A stretch of DNA of 64,000 bases from Mycobacterium sp. (GTDB taxonomy: Bacteria; Actinomycetota; Actinomycetes; Mycobacteriales; Mycobacteriaceae). The notes under the pieces are model-generated. The model ran no database searches, was not told where the DNA came from, and saw only the letters and a program-made list of their open reading frames with translations. Below are positions 8,718 through 16,924 of this stretch, piece by piece (position 1 is the first letter of the stretch; each line of letters begins with the position of its first letter). Made by a program: the position numbers and the translations under genes. The DNA lies in NCBI RefSeq assembly GCF_004298145.1, contig NZ_SCRH01000030.1:194398-258397 (forward strand), written 5' to 3'.

Positions 8718-8775
8718 ACGGCCCTGCACCGCCTCGATCAAATGCCGTCTTCGAAGCGAGCCCGGCGGGTCGTCC

Positions 8776-9171
8776 TCATCCGCGCGTTGTCTGGCCGATG
8801 CGGCGGGGCGCGGGGGTGATGCGCATGCAGGCGGCCAAGGCGGCGAAGTTGTCTGCGGCCAGCGATCGGGCCAGCAGCACCAGCTCGGCCACCCGGGGAT
8901 CGGTCACCGTGTAGTGGGAGAACCGTCCCTGCCGGCGCATCTGCACATAGCCGCAGTCCGACAGGCAGGCCAGATGCGACGAGACGCGCCCCTGCGCGAG
9001 GCCCACATGCGCGACGCATTCGGTGACGGTGTGCTCGTCGTGCAACAGGAACTCCAGCAGCCGCAGCCGGACCGGGTCGCCCAGGGCCCGGAAGAACTTC
9101 GCCACCACCTCGACGCCACCGGGGTCGGTGGGCAGCAGCGCAATCCGTTCGCGACCCTGCGCGTCGGTCAT
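8776..9171 (-). CDS. merR: ArsR/SmtB-type regulator of the mercury operon
   Basis: A 131-residue winged-helix protein: FFRALGDPVRLRLLEFLL is the ArsR N-terminal helix pair and GLAQGRVSSHLACLSDCGYV the recognition region. Cysteines in TECVAHV, HLACLSDC and AACMRI are candidate Hg(II) ligands. Actinobacterial mer operons are known to use an ArsR-like MerR rather than the proteobacterial MerR, so the symbol is by role. It is divergent from merA; the 103-base gap between them carries a palindrome that fits its operator. Release of DNA on Hg(II) binding would induce merA-merB. Confidence 0.85.
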   Translation of the reverse strand: MTDAQGRERIALLPTDPGGVEVVAKFFRALGDPVRLRLLEFLLHDEHTVTECVAHVGLAQGRVSSHLACLSDCGYVQMRRQGRFSHYTVTDPRVAELVLLARSLAADNFAALAACMRITPAPRRIGQTTRG

Positions 9172-9229
9172 TGGTCAGCCACCTTCACAAGTTCCATTCA
9201 TCTCCGGACGAATCGAGCGTAGCATCGTG

Positions 9230-9249
9230 ATATCCGGGTATCCGGATAT
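9230..9249. promoter_or_regulatory. Candidate operator between merR and merA
   Basis: ATATCCGG-GTAT-CCGGATAT is a perfect 8+8 inverted repeat with a 4-base spacer. It is AT-rich for this DNA and lies 25 bases before the merA start, between the divergent regulator and reductase genes. That is the size and position expected of an ArsR-family operator. Confidence 0.7.
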
Positions 9250-9274
9250 ATCACGGGTTACGGGAGGGGGGCTG

Positions 9275-10681
9275 TTGCAGTACGACCTGGCGATTATCGG
9301 CTCGGGGGGTGCGGGGTTCGCGGCGGCGATCGCGACCCGCGGCAAGGGGCGCAGTGTGGTGATGATCGAGCGCGCCACGATCGGTGGGACGTGCGTGAAC
9401 ACCGGGTGTGTGCCGTCCAAGGCTCTGCTCGCCGCCGCGCAATCCCGCCACGTCAGCCTCGACGGGCGCTTCCCCGGGATCCTGGTCGCACCGTTCGGTG
9501 TTGACCCGCCGGCGTTGTTCGCCGCCAAGAACGACCTCGTCGCCGCGCTGCGCACCGACAAGTATCTGGACCTGGCCGCCGACTACGGCTGGGACATCCT
9601 GCCCGGCACAGCCCGCTTCGCCGAGGGATCCATTCTCGATGTTGCTCTCAATGCGGGTGGATCAGAGCGGGTGCGGGCCGAGCACTACCTGGTCGCCACC
9701 GGCTCGACACCCTGGGCGCCGCCGATCGACGGGCTCACCGACGCCGGGTATTTGACCTCGACCACCGCCATGGACCTCGCAACCCTGCCGTCGTCGATCA
9801 TCGTGCTGGGCGGCAACGCGGTGGGCCTGGAACAGGCCCAACTGTGGAACCGACTGGGCGTGCAGGTCACCGTGGTCGAGGTGCGGGACCGGTTGGCCCC
9901 GTTCGAGGAACCCGAGATCTCCGCGGTCATCGCCGATGTCTTCGCCGACGAAGGCGTCGCCGTATTCGCCGGCACCACGATCACCCGCGTCGAGCGCGAC
10001 CACGGCGGCTACCGACTGTCCTACGCCGGCCCCGGCGGGCGCGGCGAGTTGCGCGGTGAGCAGCTGTTGGTGGCGACCGGACGCCGAGCGGTCACCGCAT
10101 CGCTGAACCTTGCCGCGGTCGGGGTGAAAACCGGCCCACGCGAAGAGATCCTCGTTGATGAGGGTCTGCGCAGCGACCACCCCCGGATCTGGGCCGCCGG
10201 TGACGTCACCGGAGCGCCGCAGTTCGTCTATGTTGCCGCCGCGCAGGGAAACCTGGTGGCCGACAACGCCTTTGATGGCGCTCAACGCAGCCTGGATTTC
10301 GCCGCGCTGCCGCGGGTGACGTTCACCAGCCCCGCGATCGCCACGGTTGGGCTCACCGACCAGCAGGCCCGCGCAGCGGGCTACCGGTGTGAGTGCCGGG
10401 TACTGCCGCTCGAGTATGTGCCCCGCGCGATCGTCAACCGTGACACCCGCGGATTGATCAAACTGGTCGCCGATCAAGACACGCGGCGACTGTTGGGCGT
10501 GCATGTGATCGCCGAGGGCGCCGGCGAGGTCATCGCCGCCGCCGTATCGGCGATGACCAACCAGACGACGGTGGCACGGCTGGCCGAGCAGTGGAGCCCG
10601 TATCTGACCATGGTCGAAGGACTCAAGCTCGCGGCCCAGGCGTACACCCGCGACGTCACCAAACTGTCTTGTTGCGCCTGA
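9275..10681 (+). CDS. merA: Mercuric reductase MerA
   Basis: A 468-residue flavoprotein that reduces Hg(II) to volatile Hg(0) with NADPH. FAD-binding GSGGAGFAAA is at residues 9-18, the redox disulfide Cys40/Cys45 in GGTCVNTGC, a central NADPH domain (VLGGNAVGLEQAQ), GDVTGAPQFVYVAA, and the MerA-specific C-terminal vicinal pair Cys466-Cys467 in LSCCA. The N-terminal heavy-metal-binding domain of many MerA proteins is absent. I choose TTG 9275 because GGGAGGGGGG lies just upstream and the protein then begins at the Rossmann fold. merB follows 23 bases downstream. Confidence 0.93.
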   Translation: MQYDLAIIGSGGAGFAAAIATRGKGRSVVMIERATIGGTCVNTGCVPSKALLAAAQSRHVSLDGRFPGILVAPFGVDPPALFAAKNDLVAALRTDKYLDLAADYGWDILPGTARFAEGSILDVALNAGGSERVRAEHYLVATGSTPWAPPIDGLTDAGYLTSTTAMDLATLPSSIIVLGGNAVGLEQAQLWNRLGVQVTVVEVRDRLAPFEEPEISAVIADVFADEGVAVFAGTTITRVERDHGGYRLSYAGPGGRGELRGEQLLVATGRRAVTASLNLAAVGVKTGPREEILVDEGLRSDHPRIWAAGDVTGAPQFVYVAAAQGNLVADNAFDGAQRSLDFAALPRVTFTSPAIATVGLTDQQARAAGYRCECRVLPLEYVPRAIVNRDTRGLIKLVADQDTRRLLGVHVIAEGAGEVIAAAVSAMTNQTTVARLAEQWSPYLTMVEGLKLAAQAYTRDVTKLSCCA

Positions 10682-10704
10682 ACCTTCACGAGAGAAGAGG
10701 CATC

Positions 10705-11496
10705 GTGGCCGAGCCAAACCCCATGACCGACGAGACGCTCGCGGCCCGGTTCAGCGACAAACTGTTCGGCACCCCCGACGGCGGCGCCTCCGGCGCCAAG
10801 ACCCGCCTGATGCGTGTCGCGGTGCAATTGCTCGCCGACGGCGAGCCGATCACCCCCGCCCAGCTCGCGGCCGCGGCCGGTCTCGCCGAGGCCGACCTTC
10901 GGCCCGGGTCCGGGCCATTGGACATCGAATACGACGAGCTGGGCCGCATCGTCGGCTGGGGTCTGACCAGCAACGCCACCCCGCACAAATTCACCGTCAA
11001 CGCCCGCCGGTTGTATACCTGGTGCGCGCCGGACACCCTGATCTTCCCGATCCTGATCGGACGCATCGCCGAGGTCGAATCGCCCTGCCCGACAACCGGA
11101 ACCATCATCAGACTGACCGTTGACCCCGACGCAGGCGTCACCGCGCTCGACCCGTCCACCGCGGTGGTGTCCCTCGTCGACCCCGGCCAGGTAGACCCCG
11201 CAGCGGTGCGCGCCACGGTCTGCGATCCGCAACACTTCTTCGCCACCGCCGACGCCGCCCGCGACTGGCAATCCCGCCACCCCGGAATGACGGTGCTGCC
11301 CGTTGCCGAGGCCTACACGCTCATCATGCGGCCCCTCGCCGACGCGTTCCTCCGCGACGCTTCGCCAGGCATGAACCGGGACAGATCAGTGTCGGGGGCG
11401 TGGCCGCAGGACCGACCACCATCGGCCGGTGCGGGCCCGCTGATCGAGCAGTTCGGGCGCCCGGCTACGGACGGCGTCGAGCACCTGCGCGGGTGA
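10705..11496 (+). CDS. merB: Organomercurial lyase MerB, with C-terminal extension
   Basis: MerB cleaves the carbon-mercury bond of organomercurials. The catalytic set is visible: Cys107 and Asp110 in YTWCAPD, and Cys173 in TVCDPQHFFA, equivalent to Cys96/Asp99/Cys159 of the plasmid enzyme; Cys128 lies in ESPCP. GTG 10705 follows AAGAGG; ATG 10723 is an alternative. The protein is 263 residues against roughly 215 for typical MerB. The last 36 residues (228-263) are encoded antisense to the end of the converging glutaredoxin gene and are Pro/Gly-rich, so they look like read-through after loss of the original stop. Confidence 0.92.
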   Translation: MAEPNPMTDETLAARFSDKLFGTPDGGASGAKTRLMRVAVQLLADGEPITPAQLAAAAGLAEADLRPGSGPLDIEYDELGRIVGWGLTSNATPHKFTVNARRLYTWCAPDTLIFPILIGRIAEVESPCPTTGTIIRLTVDPDAGVTALDPSTAVVSLVDPGQVDPAAVRATVCDPQHFFATADAARDWQSRHPGMTVLPVAEAYTLIMRPLADAFLRDASPGMNRDRSVSGAWPQDRPPSAGAGPLIEQFGRPATDGVEHLRG

Positions 11497-11703
11497 GGGA
11501 TTGACCATGGCCACGTCGCCGACAACCACGGTCGGTACGGTCTCGTTGCCGTCGGCGATTGCGCGGACCGTTGCAGCCGCCTCCGGATCGGCCCAGATGT
11601 TCACCTCCCGGGTCGGCAGCCCTCGCCGGCGTAACCCGGTGCGCAAGCGCCAGCAGAACGGGCAGCCCGGCCGCCAATAGACCACCACTTCGCGTTTGCT
11701 CAT
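11386..11703 (-). CDS. Glutaredoxin-like/mycoredoxin-type protein
   Basis: A 105-residue thioredoxin-fold protein with the active site Cys14-Pro-Phe-Cys17 (YWRPGCPFCWRL), the cis-Pro region ETVPTVVVGD and the following MVNPSP loop. Mycoredoxins of this size reduce mycothiol-mixed disulfides in actinomycetes. It is the last gene of the Crp-headed redox operon; AGGAGGG precedes its ATG. Its 3' end overlaps merB by 111 bases in convergent orientation. The tail beyond about residue 85 (RARTGRWWSVLRPRPRH) is basic. Confidence 0.87.
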   Translation of the reverse strand: MSKREVVVYWRPGCPFCWRLRTGLRRRGLPTREVNIWADPEAAATVRAIADGNETVPTVVVGDVAMVNPSPAQVLDAVRSRAPELLDQRARTGRWWSVLRPRPRH

Positions 11704-11719
11704 CGCCGCACCCTCCTGG

Positions 11720-11932
11720 TTACCTGGTCGACTCGGCCGGCGCTGTGCGCGGCGCGCCTACCACCAGCCCGGTGACCGCGCCGAACATGGCGTGCCCGAT
11801 CGCGAACACCCACGGGGTGAACGCCGTGGCCGCGTCGGCATCGACCATCCGCCACACGCCATCACCAGCCATAGCAGAATTTCGCACCACCATGCCACCG
11901 AGCGCATCTCTGAACACGACCTGCCTGTTCAT
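11720..11932 (-). CDS. Small one-span membrane protein, 70 aa, unknown
   Basis: GGAGGTGAC directly precedes the ATG at 11932, one of the best ribosome binding sites in the window. The product has a polar first half and one hydrophobic span (TPWVFAIGHAMFGAVTGLVVGAP) near the C-terminus. It sits 65 bases after ccdA and 16 bases before the glutaredoxin start, so it is part of the redox operon. I do not recognise the family; a shortened remnant of a longer membrane protein is possible. Confidence 0.65.
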   Translation of the reverse strand: MNRQVVFRDALGGMVVRNSAMAGDGVWRMVDADAATAFTPWVFAIGHAMFGAVTGLVVGAPRTAPAESTR

Positions 11933-11997
11933 GTCACCTCCACAAGAGGATATTCCCGATCACCCAACCCCCAAGGCGCCCGGCTATCGGCGAAGTG

Positions 11998-12876
11998 TCA
12001 ATCGCCTGACAGTGTTGTGCGCCGACGAGTTTTGCGGCGGGTCAGGATTCGCCAGGCGAGGGCGCTAGCCCACAGCGCGACGAGAACACCCAGCAACGGC
12101 CATACCCCCACCGCCTCGACCCGTCGGACCAGCCAGGTTTGCAGCGCGCCGGCGGCGTGGATGAGGGGATCGTCCGGGCCGGCGGCGGTGAAGTACAGCC
12201 GGATCTCGTAGTAGCCGTAGTACGTCACGTAGAGCCCGGTCAGCAGCACTACAGCGCCGGCGAGGCGACCGATGTAGGGCAGGATACGGCGGATCACGCC
12301 GGTGGCCGAGGACCCGGCGAAGGCCACCGCCAGCGCGGCCACCCCGACGGTGATGGCCATGCCGCCGGCGTAGACAACGAATGCCAGCACGCCCGAGAGT
12401 GTGGAGCCGTGGTGAAACGTCGTGCTGATCAATGCGAGAAAGGGGCCGATCGTGCACGAGAGCGAGGCCACCGCGTAGGCAACGCCGTAGCCGTACAGGG
12501 AGCGCAGGCGAGCCGTCGGCGCACCACCGGACAGCTTGGGTGTCACCACCGCGATATCCCGGCCGGCCAGCAACCAGCCCGCCACGGCGATCAGCACGAC
12601 ACCGATGATCACGGTGGCGAACGGAAGGTACTTCTGCACCGAGGTGATCAGCGGCGAAATCAGCAGCCCGAATATGCCGAACACGGTAAGAAATCCGGCC
12701 GACATGACCACTGTGGCCGCCCCAGCGCGCGCCAATGCCGCCGGGCGAGAAGTGATTTGGCTGCCCCCGGCGATCACCAAAGCCAGGTAACCCGGCAGAA
12801 ACGCGAATCCACACGGATTGAGCGCGGCGACCAGCCCGGCACCCAGCGCGAAACCCAGCGGTGCCGTATCGATCAC
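11998..12876 (-). CDS. ccdA: CcdA-type thiol-disulfide transporter
   Basis: A polytopic membrane protein of 292 residues that moves reducing equivalents from cytoplasmic thioredoxin to the outer face of the membrane. The two redox cysteines sit in the family positions: Cys22 in AALNPCGFAFLPGY and Cys141 in SLSCTIGPFLALI. Six or so hydrophobic helices are apparent. Its ATG overlaps the stop of the upstream TlpA-like gene (ATGA), which is its likely electron acceptor. A charged Arg/Lys tail ends the protein. Confidence 0.93.
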   Translation of the reverse strand: MIDTAPLGFALGAGLVAALNPCGFAFLPGYLALVIAGGSQITSRPAALARAGAATVVMSAGFLTVFGIFGLLISPLITSVQKYLPFATVIIGVVLIAVAGWLLAGRDIAVVTPKLSGGAPTARLRSLYGYGVAYAVASLSCTIGPFLALISTTFHHGSTLSGVLAFVVYAGGMAITVGVAALAVAFAGSSATGVIRRILPYIGRLAGAVVLLTGLYVTYYGYYEIRLYFTAAGPDDPLIHAAGALQTWLVRRVEAVGVWPLLGVLVALWASALAWRILTRRKTRRRTTLSGD

Positions 12877-13421
12877 TTCGGCGTCAGTGCGGTCACCCGC
12901 GCGGTCAGCTCAGCATCCGACAAAGGGCCCTCGACGACCTCGACGCTGCCGGTGGGGCCGACGAACGCGAAGGCTGGTTGCGCCACGACGCCGAACTTCG
13001 CCCAGACAGCCCCGTCGGTGTCGGCCAGTGTGGTGACGGCGTTCAGGTGATATTTGTCGACGAACGCCTGTATGGCCGACGGTTGGTCTCGTGCGGCCAC
13101 ACCCACGAAGGTCACCGCCGGGTGCGCGGCGGCAACCTTGCCGATCATCGGGGCCTCGCCTCGGCAGGTCGGACACCACGGCGCCCAAAACCACAGGACC
13201 GCGGGCTTGCCCAGCAAGCTCTCGCCCGCGAACCGGCGACCATCCAGGGTCGTGGCGGTGAACTGCAGCTGCGCCGGCACGGGCGGGTGGGCACCGGGGC
13301 GGCTGGGCGAGGCGGTTGCCGGGACCGTGGGCGCCGCTGCCGGCTGAGCGTTTGAGCCTGACCCGCACGCGGCGACCACCAGGACCACCGCCGCAAGCAA
13401 AGCCATCAGGCGACCGGTCAT
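12873..13421 (-). CDS. Thioredoxin-like (TlpA/DsbE-type) lipoprotein
   Basis: The start ATG 13421 overlaps the upstream stop by ATGA. Residues 1-18 form a signal peptide ending in a lipobox VVAAC with lipidated Cys19, so the protein should sit on the outer face of the membrane. A Pro/Ala-rich linker (20-50) leads to a thioredoxin domain with WCPTC (Cys83/Cys86) and cis-Pro in VVAQPAF. It resembles mycobacterial DsbF/Mpt53. The downstream CcdA would keep it reduced. A role in extracytoplasmic disulfide handling is inference from family and operon. Confidence 0.92.
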   Translation of the reverse strand: MTGRLMALLAAVVLVVAACGSGSNAQPAAAPTVPATASPSRPGAHPPVPAQLQFTATTLDGRRFAGESLLGKPAVLWFWAPWCPTCRGEAPMIGKVAAAHPAVTFVGVAARDQPSAIQAFVDKYHLNAVTTLADTDGAVWAKFGVVAQPAFAFVGPTGSVEVVEGPLSDAELTARVTALTPK

Positions 13422-13990
13422 GACACGCCGCCCAGTGAGCGCTGAATGTCCAGCAGCTCGTCGACCGACCATTGATCGTCGGCGTGACGACCATAGTGCA
13501 GGGCCACAACCTTCCCGTCGGCATCTATGAGGAAGTCGGCGGGCAGACCCAGATGCGTTGTGCCGTCGTTGGATCCGACACCCGAATAGTTCGGGTCGTT
13601 CCGGCGGCCCATTTTGGCCCGATACCCGCGGAACGCCGACGACCAGGCCCGCGGATCGGCAACGGCACGCACGCTGGTTTCCACCCCGAATTCGCGGTAG
13701 GCGGCCTTGTCCGGGTCGGCGATCACCGCGAACGGCAGCAGCGTCTGATACCCACGCAGCGCCTCGGCCGACGAGTGGAAAAATGCCACCTCGGTGACCC
13801 CGGCATCGGCGAGTTCTTCATGCCGGTCGGCGAAACTGTGCAGGTGCACACTGCAGATCGGACACCCGGCGAACCGGCGAAACTGAACGTGCGTGGTACC
13901 CGCTTCCGCTGGTAGCGACAACGATTGGCCGGTGATCGTCTCCAACCGGCGCACCGGAATGACCGCGCCCGTCGACAATTGATTACTCAT
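13418..13990 (-). CDS. Peroxiredoxin-like (AhpC/TSA superfamily) protein
   Basis: A 190-residue cytosolic thioredoxin-fold protein. The active site reads FRRFAGCPICSVHL (Cys43/Cys46), a CXXC in the peroxiredoxin-like position, followed by EVAFFHSSAEALRGYQ and PFAVIADPDKAAYREFGV. A C-terminal DFLIDADGKVVALHYG is typical of the family. ATG 13990 is chosen because AGGAGCG lies upstream. It is the first structural gene of the redox operon and is coupled to the lipoprotein gene by ATGA. Whether it reduces peroxides or acts as a disulfide exchanger is not shown. Confidence 0.88.
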   Translation of the reverse strand: MSNQLSTGAVIPVRRLETITGQSLSLPAEAGTTHVQFRRFAGCPICSVHLHSFADRHEELADAGVTEVAFFHSSAEALRGYQTLLPFAVIADPDKAAYREFGVETSVRAVADPRAWSSAFRGYRAKMGRRNDPNYSGVGSNDGTTHLGLPADFLIDADGKVVALHYGRHADDQWSVDELLDIQRSLGGVS

Positions 13991-14032
13991 CACGCTCCTA
14001 GTCCAATCGAAGGTCTGGACTGCAACCACATG

Positions 14033-14052
14033 TTGGTCAGCGAGCTGACAAT
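14033..14052. promoter_or_regulatory. Candidate Crp/Fnr-type operator of the redox operon
   Basis: GTCAG-CGAG-CTGAC forms a perfect 5+5 inverted repeat with partly symmetrical flanks (TTG...CAAT). It lies about 46 bases upstream of the peroxiredoxin-like start and downstream of the Crp-family gene. The half-site resembles but does not match the TGTGA consensus, so this is a suggestion only. Confidence 0.35.
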
Positions 14053-14138
14053 CGTCGCCTCGGCGGCGGCCCGCATCCGCAAACCGGGCGGTCCACACCC
14101 GTGCGCGGCGATCATGTCGGCAGTCCCCAATCCCAACG

Positions 14139-14873
14139 TCATTGCGCGCGCTTACGCAATGCGTCAGGGTCGGTGATCTCGATGACGGCATAACCGACAC
14201 TGATCAGACGCTCACGCTCGAAGTCCTTGATGACCTTGTTGATCGACGGGCGCTGAACACCGAGCATCGCCGCGATGGTGCGCTGCGCGAGTTCGACGCG
14301 GCCCTCGACGGCCTCGTCGAGAAGCAGCTGCGCCAGCTGCGCGGGCAGCGGCCGTCCCAGCAGTCCAATCAACCTGGCCTGACTCGCAGACACCCGTTGC
14401 GCCACGCTTGATAGCCAACGCCTCGAGATCGCCGGACGGGTGGCAAGCAGCCGGTCGAATGCCTCACGGTCCAGAAACAGGCAGCCCGAATCGGTCAACG
14501 CCCGCGCGGTATATGGCGGCGGCATATCCAGCAGCAGCGGAATATCGCCGTCCACATCACCGGGGCGAAGGACATCGACGACCGCGCGGCGCCGGCCGGA
14601 GCCGACCGCGAGCTCGATCTGTCCCCGCCGCACGATCCACACTCCGCTGGCAGGGTGATCGGCGACGAACACCACGGCCCCGGGAGAAAATTCCTTGGCT
14701 TGCAGGGTTTCGGCCAGCGCCGACAGATCGTTGGGGTGCAGCGGTGCCGACGCCCCGCGACCGACGCAGCGTGCTACCCAGGCTGCGTGTCGCACTTGTG
14801 CCTCCGAGGCCTGCTGTCCGCCGGTCAGCGACTGCACCAGATGCTTGATCGGACTCGCCGGGTGGTCTGGCAT
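14139..14873 (-). CDS. Crp/Fnr-family transcriptional regulator
   Basis: A 244-residue protein with an N-terminal cyclic-nucleotide-binding-like barrel ([35 protein letters not shown]) and a C-terminal helix-turn-helix ([27 protein letters not shown]). The PGDVDGDIP loop replaces the PGE...GE phosphate cassette of true cAMP receptors, so another signal is likely. ATG 14873 follows a perfect GAGGAGG. It is 148 bases upstream of the redox operon on the same strand and is the likely regulator. Single cysteines occur in ARCVGRG and SGCLFL but no Fnr-type cluster. Confidence 0.9.
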   Translation of the reverse strand: MPDHPASPIKHLVQSLTGGQQASEAQVRHAAWVARCVGRGASAPLHPNDLSALAETLQAKEFSPGAVVFVADHPASGVWIVRRGQIELAVGSGRRRAVVDVLRPGDVDGDIPLLLDMPPPYTARALTDSGCLFLDREAFDRLLATRPAISRRWLSSVAQRVSASQARLIGLLGRPLPAQLAQLLLDEAVEGRVELAQRTIAAMLGVQRPSINKVIKDFERERLISVGYAVIEITDPDALRKRAQ

Positions 14874-15258
14874 CGCGCCTCCTCGATGTCGCCGATCGTG
14901 TAAGCCTGCTGACAACCATCCCCGATCCTAGGGAAGCCGCGAGTTCGCTTGTTCTGGGTCGACAGGTCGGGAGGAACCCCAGCCATGGCCACCACCAAGC
15001 ATTCCCGTTCGTTGGCAAATTCCCCGACCGACTCGCACTAGGACCCAAAGATAAACGGCCGCAACACCTTACACAGTTATATTGACAAGCCCGGTCAAAC
15101 GCTCAAACGCGCCGCAGGTTGAAAGATCCCGACAACTCCACCCCCGGATACGATTTCACTACACCCCCGCAGCGGGGCCGCAATACGGACCATGTGCCGA
15201 TTGCCCGGACAAAATCGAAGAGCACCCTTTACCGGTGCCGCCACAGGTAAGGAACGCA

Positions 15259-16374
15259 ATGACTACTGGTAGGGCGATATCGCCTGGCCCGAAGATGGGT
15301 ACCGGCCCCGACGACACCACTGTGCTGACCAACCTGGGCCCGCTCGCCGAGTTTGCCGGAACTTGGCAGGGAAGCGGCTTCAACATTGCTGCCCGCCCAG
15401 ATTTCCAGAACCAAGGAAATGTAGTTCTAGAGTTGAATCTGACGTCCGACACACTGTCATTCGATCCGATACCGGCGGTGATCCACAATCGCGGATTCTC
15501 GCAACCGGATATCGAGTTATTCGGACTGTCTTATCTACAGCACTCCCACGACGTCACCACCGGCTGGCCGATACATATCGAGCCAGGGATGTGGATCAAC
15601 CAGCCGTCGACGACCCAGCCGCCGGCGGACCCACCGCCGGGCGGTCAACTCGTCGCGCGCATGTGGAGCATTCCGCACGGCGCTTCGTTTGTGGCTCAAG
15701 GGTTTGCTCTGCCCTTCTCCGGCCCGCCGGTGATCAGTCCCGGCACCGACCCCAGCAGCGGGAGCAATCCCACTTTCTCGACCTTTCCGGCGTTCAATAG
15801 CACGCCACTACTGCCGGCCTTCCCAGATCCGAAGTCGGCAGTTTTCGCTGCAGGCACGTCAGAGGCTCAGGCGAAATCCGACGGCGGGTTCTCGGAATAC
15901 ACTTTGACCGATCGGCGGGCATTGCCCCCGACGATCACCCAACAGCTTCTCAACGATCCGGTCGTCCTACTTCAGCAGACGATCGAGCGGCAGATCGCCG
16001 ACGGCTACCAGTTCGAGGGTGTGGCATTAAACGTTGCGACCGCATCGTCTATCCCGTTTCATCCAGAGACAGTGCTATTTCCAGAGCCTGGTCCGCCCGC
16101 CAGCGCGGTGAACGTACCGCAATTTGGCGGTGGAATCGCAAACCTTGGCTTCCTGCGCGGTATCTCCGATCAGAAGCCCAATTTAAGTGTCGCTCTCGTT
16201 TACGCGACTTTTTGGATCGAAAAGCTGAGCCATCCCGATGGTCGGCCTCCGATTGTGCAGCTTCAGTATGCCCAGACGGCGCTGGTGAACTTTCCGGCCC
16301 GTAACATTCCGGGGCAACCAAACGTGAGTTGGCCGCACGTCACGGTGTCGACGTTGCAGAGAACTTTCAACTGA
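15259..16374 (+). CDS. Nitrobindin-like/heme-binding beta-barrel protein (tentative)
   Basis: ATG 15259 follows TAAGGAACG; an upstream in-frame start at 15082 would add 59 residues. Near the N-terminus PLAEFAGTWQGSGFN carries the GxWxGxG signature of nitrobindin/lipocalin-like barrels. The rest contains Pro-rich loops (STTQPPADPPPGG), a PSSGSNPTF segment and long beta-type stretches ending in QLQYAQTALVNFP. No signal peptide and no cysteine-based heme motif is seen. I think it belongs to the actinobacterial proteins annotated as heme-binding beta-barrel, but the heme ligand cannot be identified here. It stands alone between the redox block and a debris region. Confidence 0.6.
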   Translation: MTTGRAISPGPKMGTGPDDTTVLTNLGPLAEFAGTWQGSGFNIAARPDFQNQGNVVLELNLTSDTLSFDPIPAVIHNRGFSQPDIELFGLSYLQHSHDVTTGWPIHIEPGMWINQPSTTQPPADPPPGGQLVARMWSIPHGASFVAQGFALPFSGPPVISPGTDPSSGSNPTFSTFPAFNSTPLLPAFPDPKSAVFAAGTSEAQAKSDGGFSEYTLTDRRALPPTITQQLLNDPVVLLQQTIERQIADGYQFEGVALNVATASSIPFHPETVLFPEPGPPASAVNVPQFGGGIANLGFLRGISDQKPNLSVALVYATFWIEKLSHPDGRPPIVQLQYAQTALVNFPARNIPGQPNVSWPHVTVSTLQRTFN

Positions 16375-16636
16375 ACAACGATATCGCCGCGCTGGGGACT
16401 GAGCTCGTCGCGGCCGCACTTGCGTCTGGCGCGGCGGGATGCCCGGCCGCGACACGGGCCGTGATGGGCTTGGTCACCGATCCGGCAGTGATCTTCAGAT
16501 CCAGGTAATCGATGGCCCGGATCGCCTCGGCGCCGTCGAAGTACTCGACTCGTCCGGCCGTCATCGCCTTGACGTTGACGCCGGCGTGGTGAACCGTGAA
16601 ATCGTGCTGGAGAACGACGTGGCGGCATGCCGGTTG
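16367..16636 (-). pseudogene. Unidentified gene remnant (C-terminal fragment)
   Basis: A frame without a convincing start runs from about 16636 to TGA 16367. Its translation has natural protein character (HDFTVHHAGVNVKAM, then EYFDGAEAIRAIDYLDLKIT) followed by an Ala-rich tail. It is cut at its 5' side by a stop. I cannot name the family. It lies in a stretch holding other decayed genes, so a truncated remnant is the simplest reading. Confidence 0.3.
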
Positions 16637-16651
16637 GCGTCATCACCACTG

Positions 16652-16873
16652 TCATTCCGGCATGCTCAACCCCGACGGCCCACCCGGTGGCCCGCCGATG
16701 GGTCCCGGAGGGTGGTTGTTCGTCTTCCCCGGCGGGCCTCCTGGCCCGGACATGGGCCCCGACGGCCCGGGTATGGGGTTGGGTGGTCCAGTCGAGCCGC
16801 CGACGTCGTCCACCGCTGCGCCCGCCACTTCGTCGCTTCCCTGGCAGGTAGCCCGGCTGAAAATCGGTGCCAT
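16652..16873 (-). CDS. Possible small Pro/Gly-rich protein, 73 aa
   Basis: The frame starts at ATG 16873, after an AAGAAAAG stretch, and encodes an N-terminal polar segment followed by a Gly/Pro/Met-rich repeat (GPSGPMSGPGGPPGK, GPIGGPPGGPSG). The opposite strand also reads as Gly/Pro-rich protein because the DNA is simple GGNCC repeat, so coding on either strand is uncertain. Confidence 0.25.
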   Translation of the reverse strand: MAPIFSRATCQGSDEVAGAAVDDVGGSTGPPNPIPGPSGPMSGPGGPPGKTNNHPPGPIGGPPGGPSGLSMPE

Positions 16874-16924
16874 TCTTTTCTTGACTCGCCCCAGAACAGG
16901 GCCCCGAGAGGTCGGGCGACCTCG

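Noticed and set aside
12139..13050. 303-codon plus-strand frame
   Set aside because: Antisense to ccdA; rich in Gly, Arg, His and Asp with no domain.
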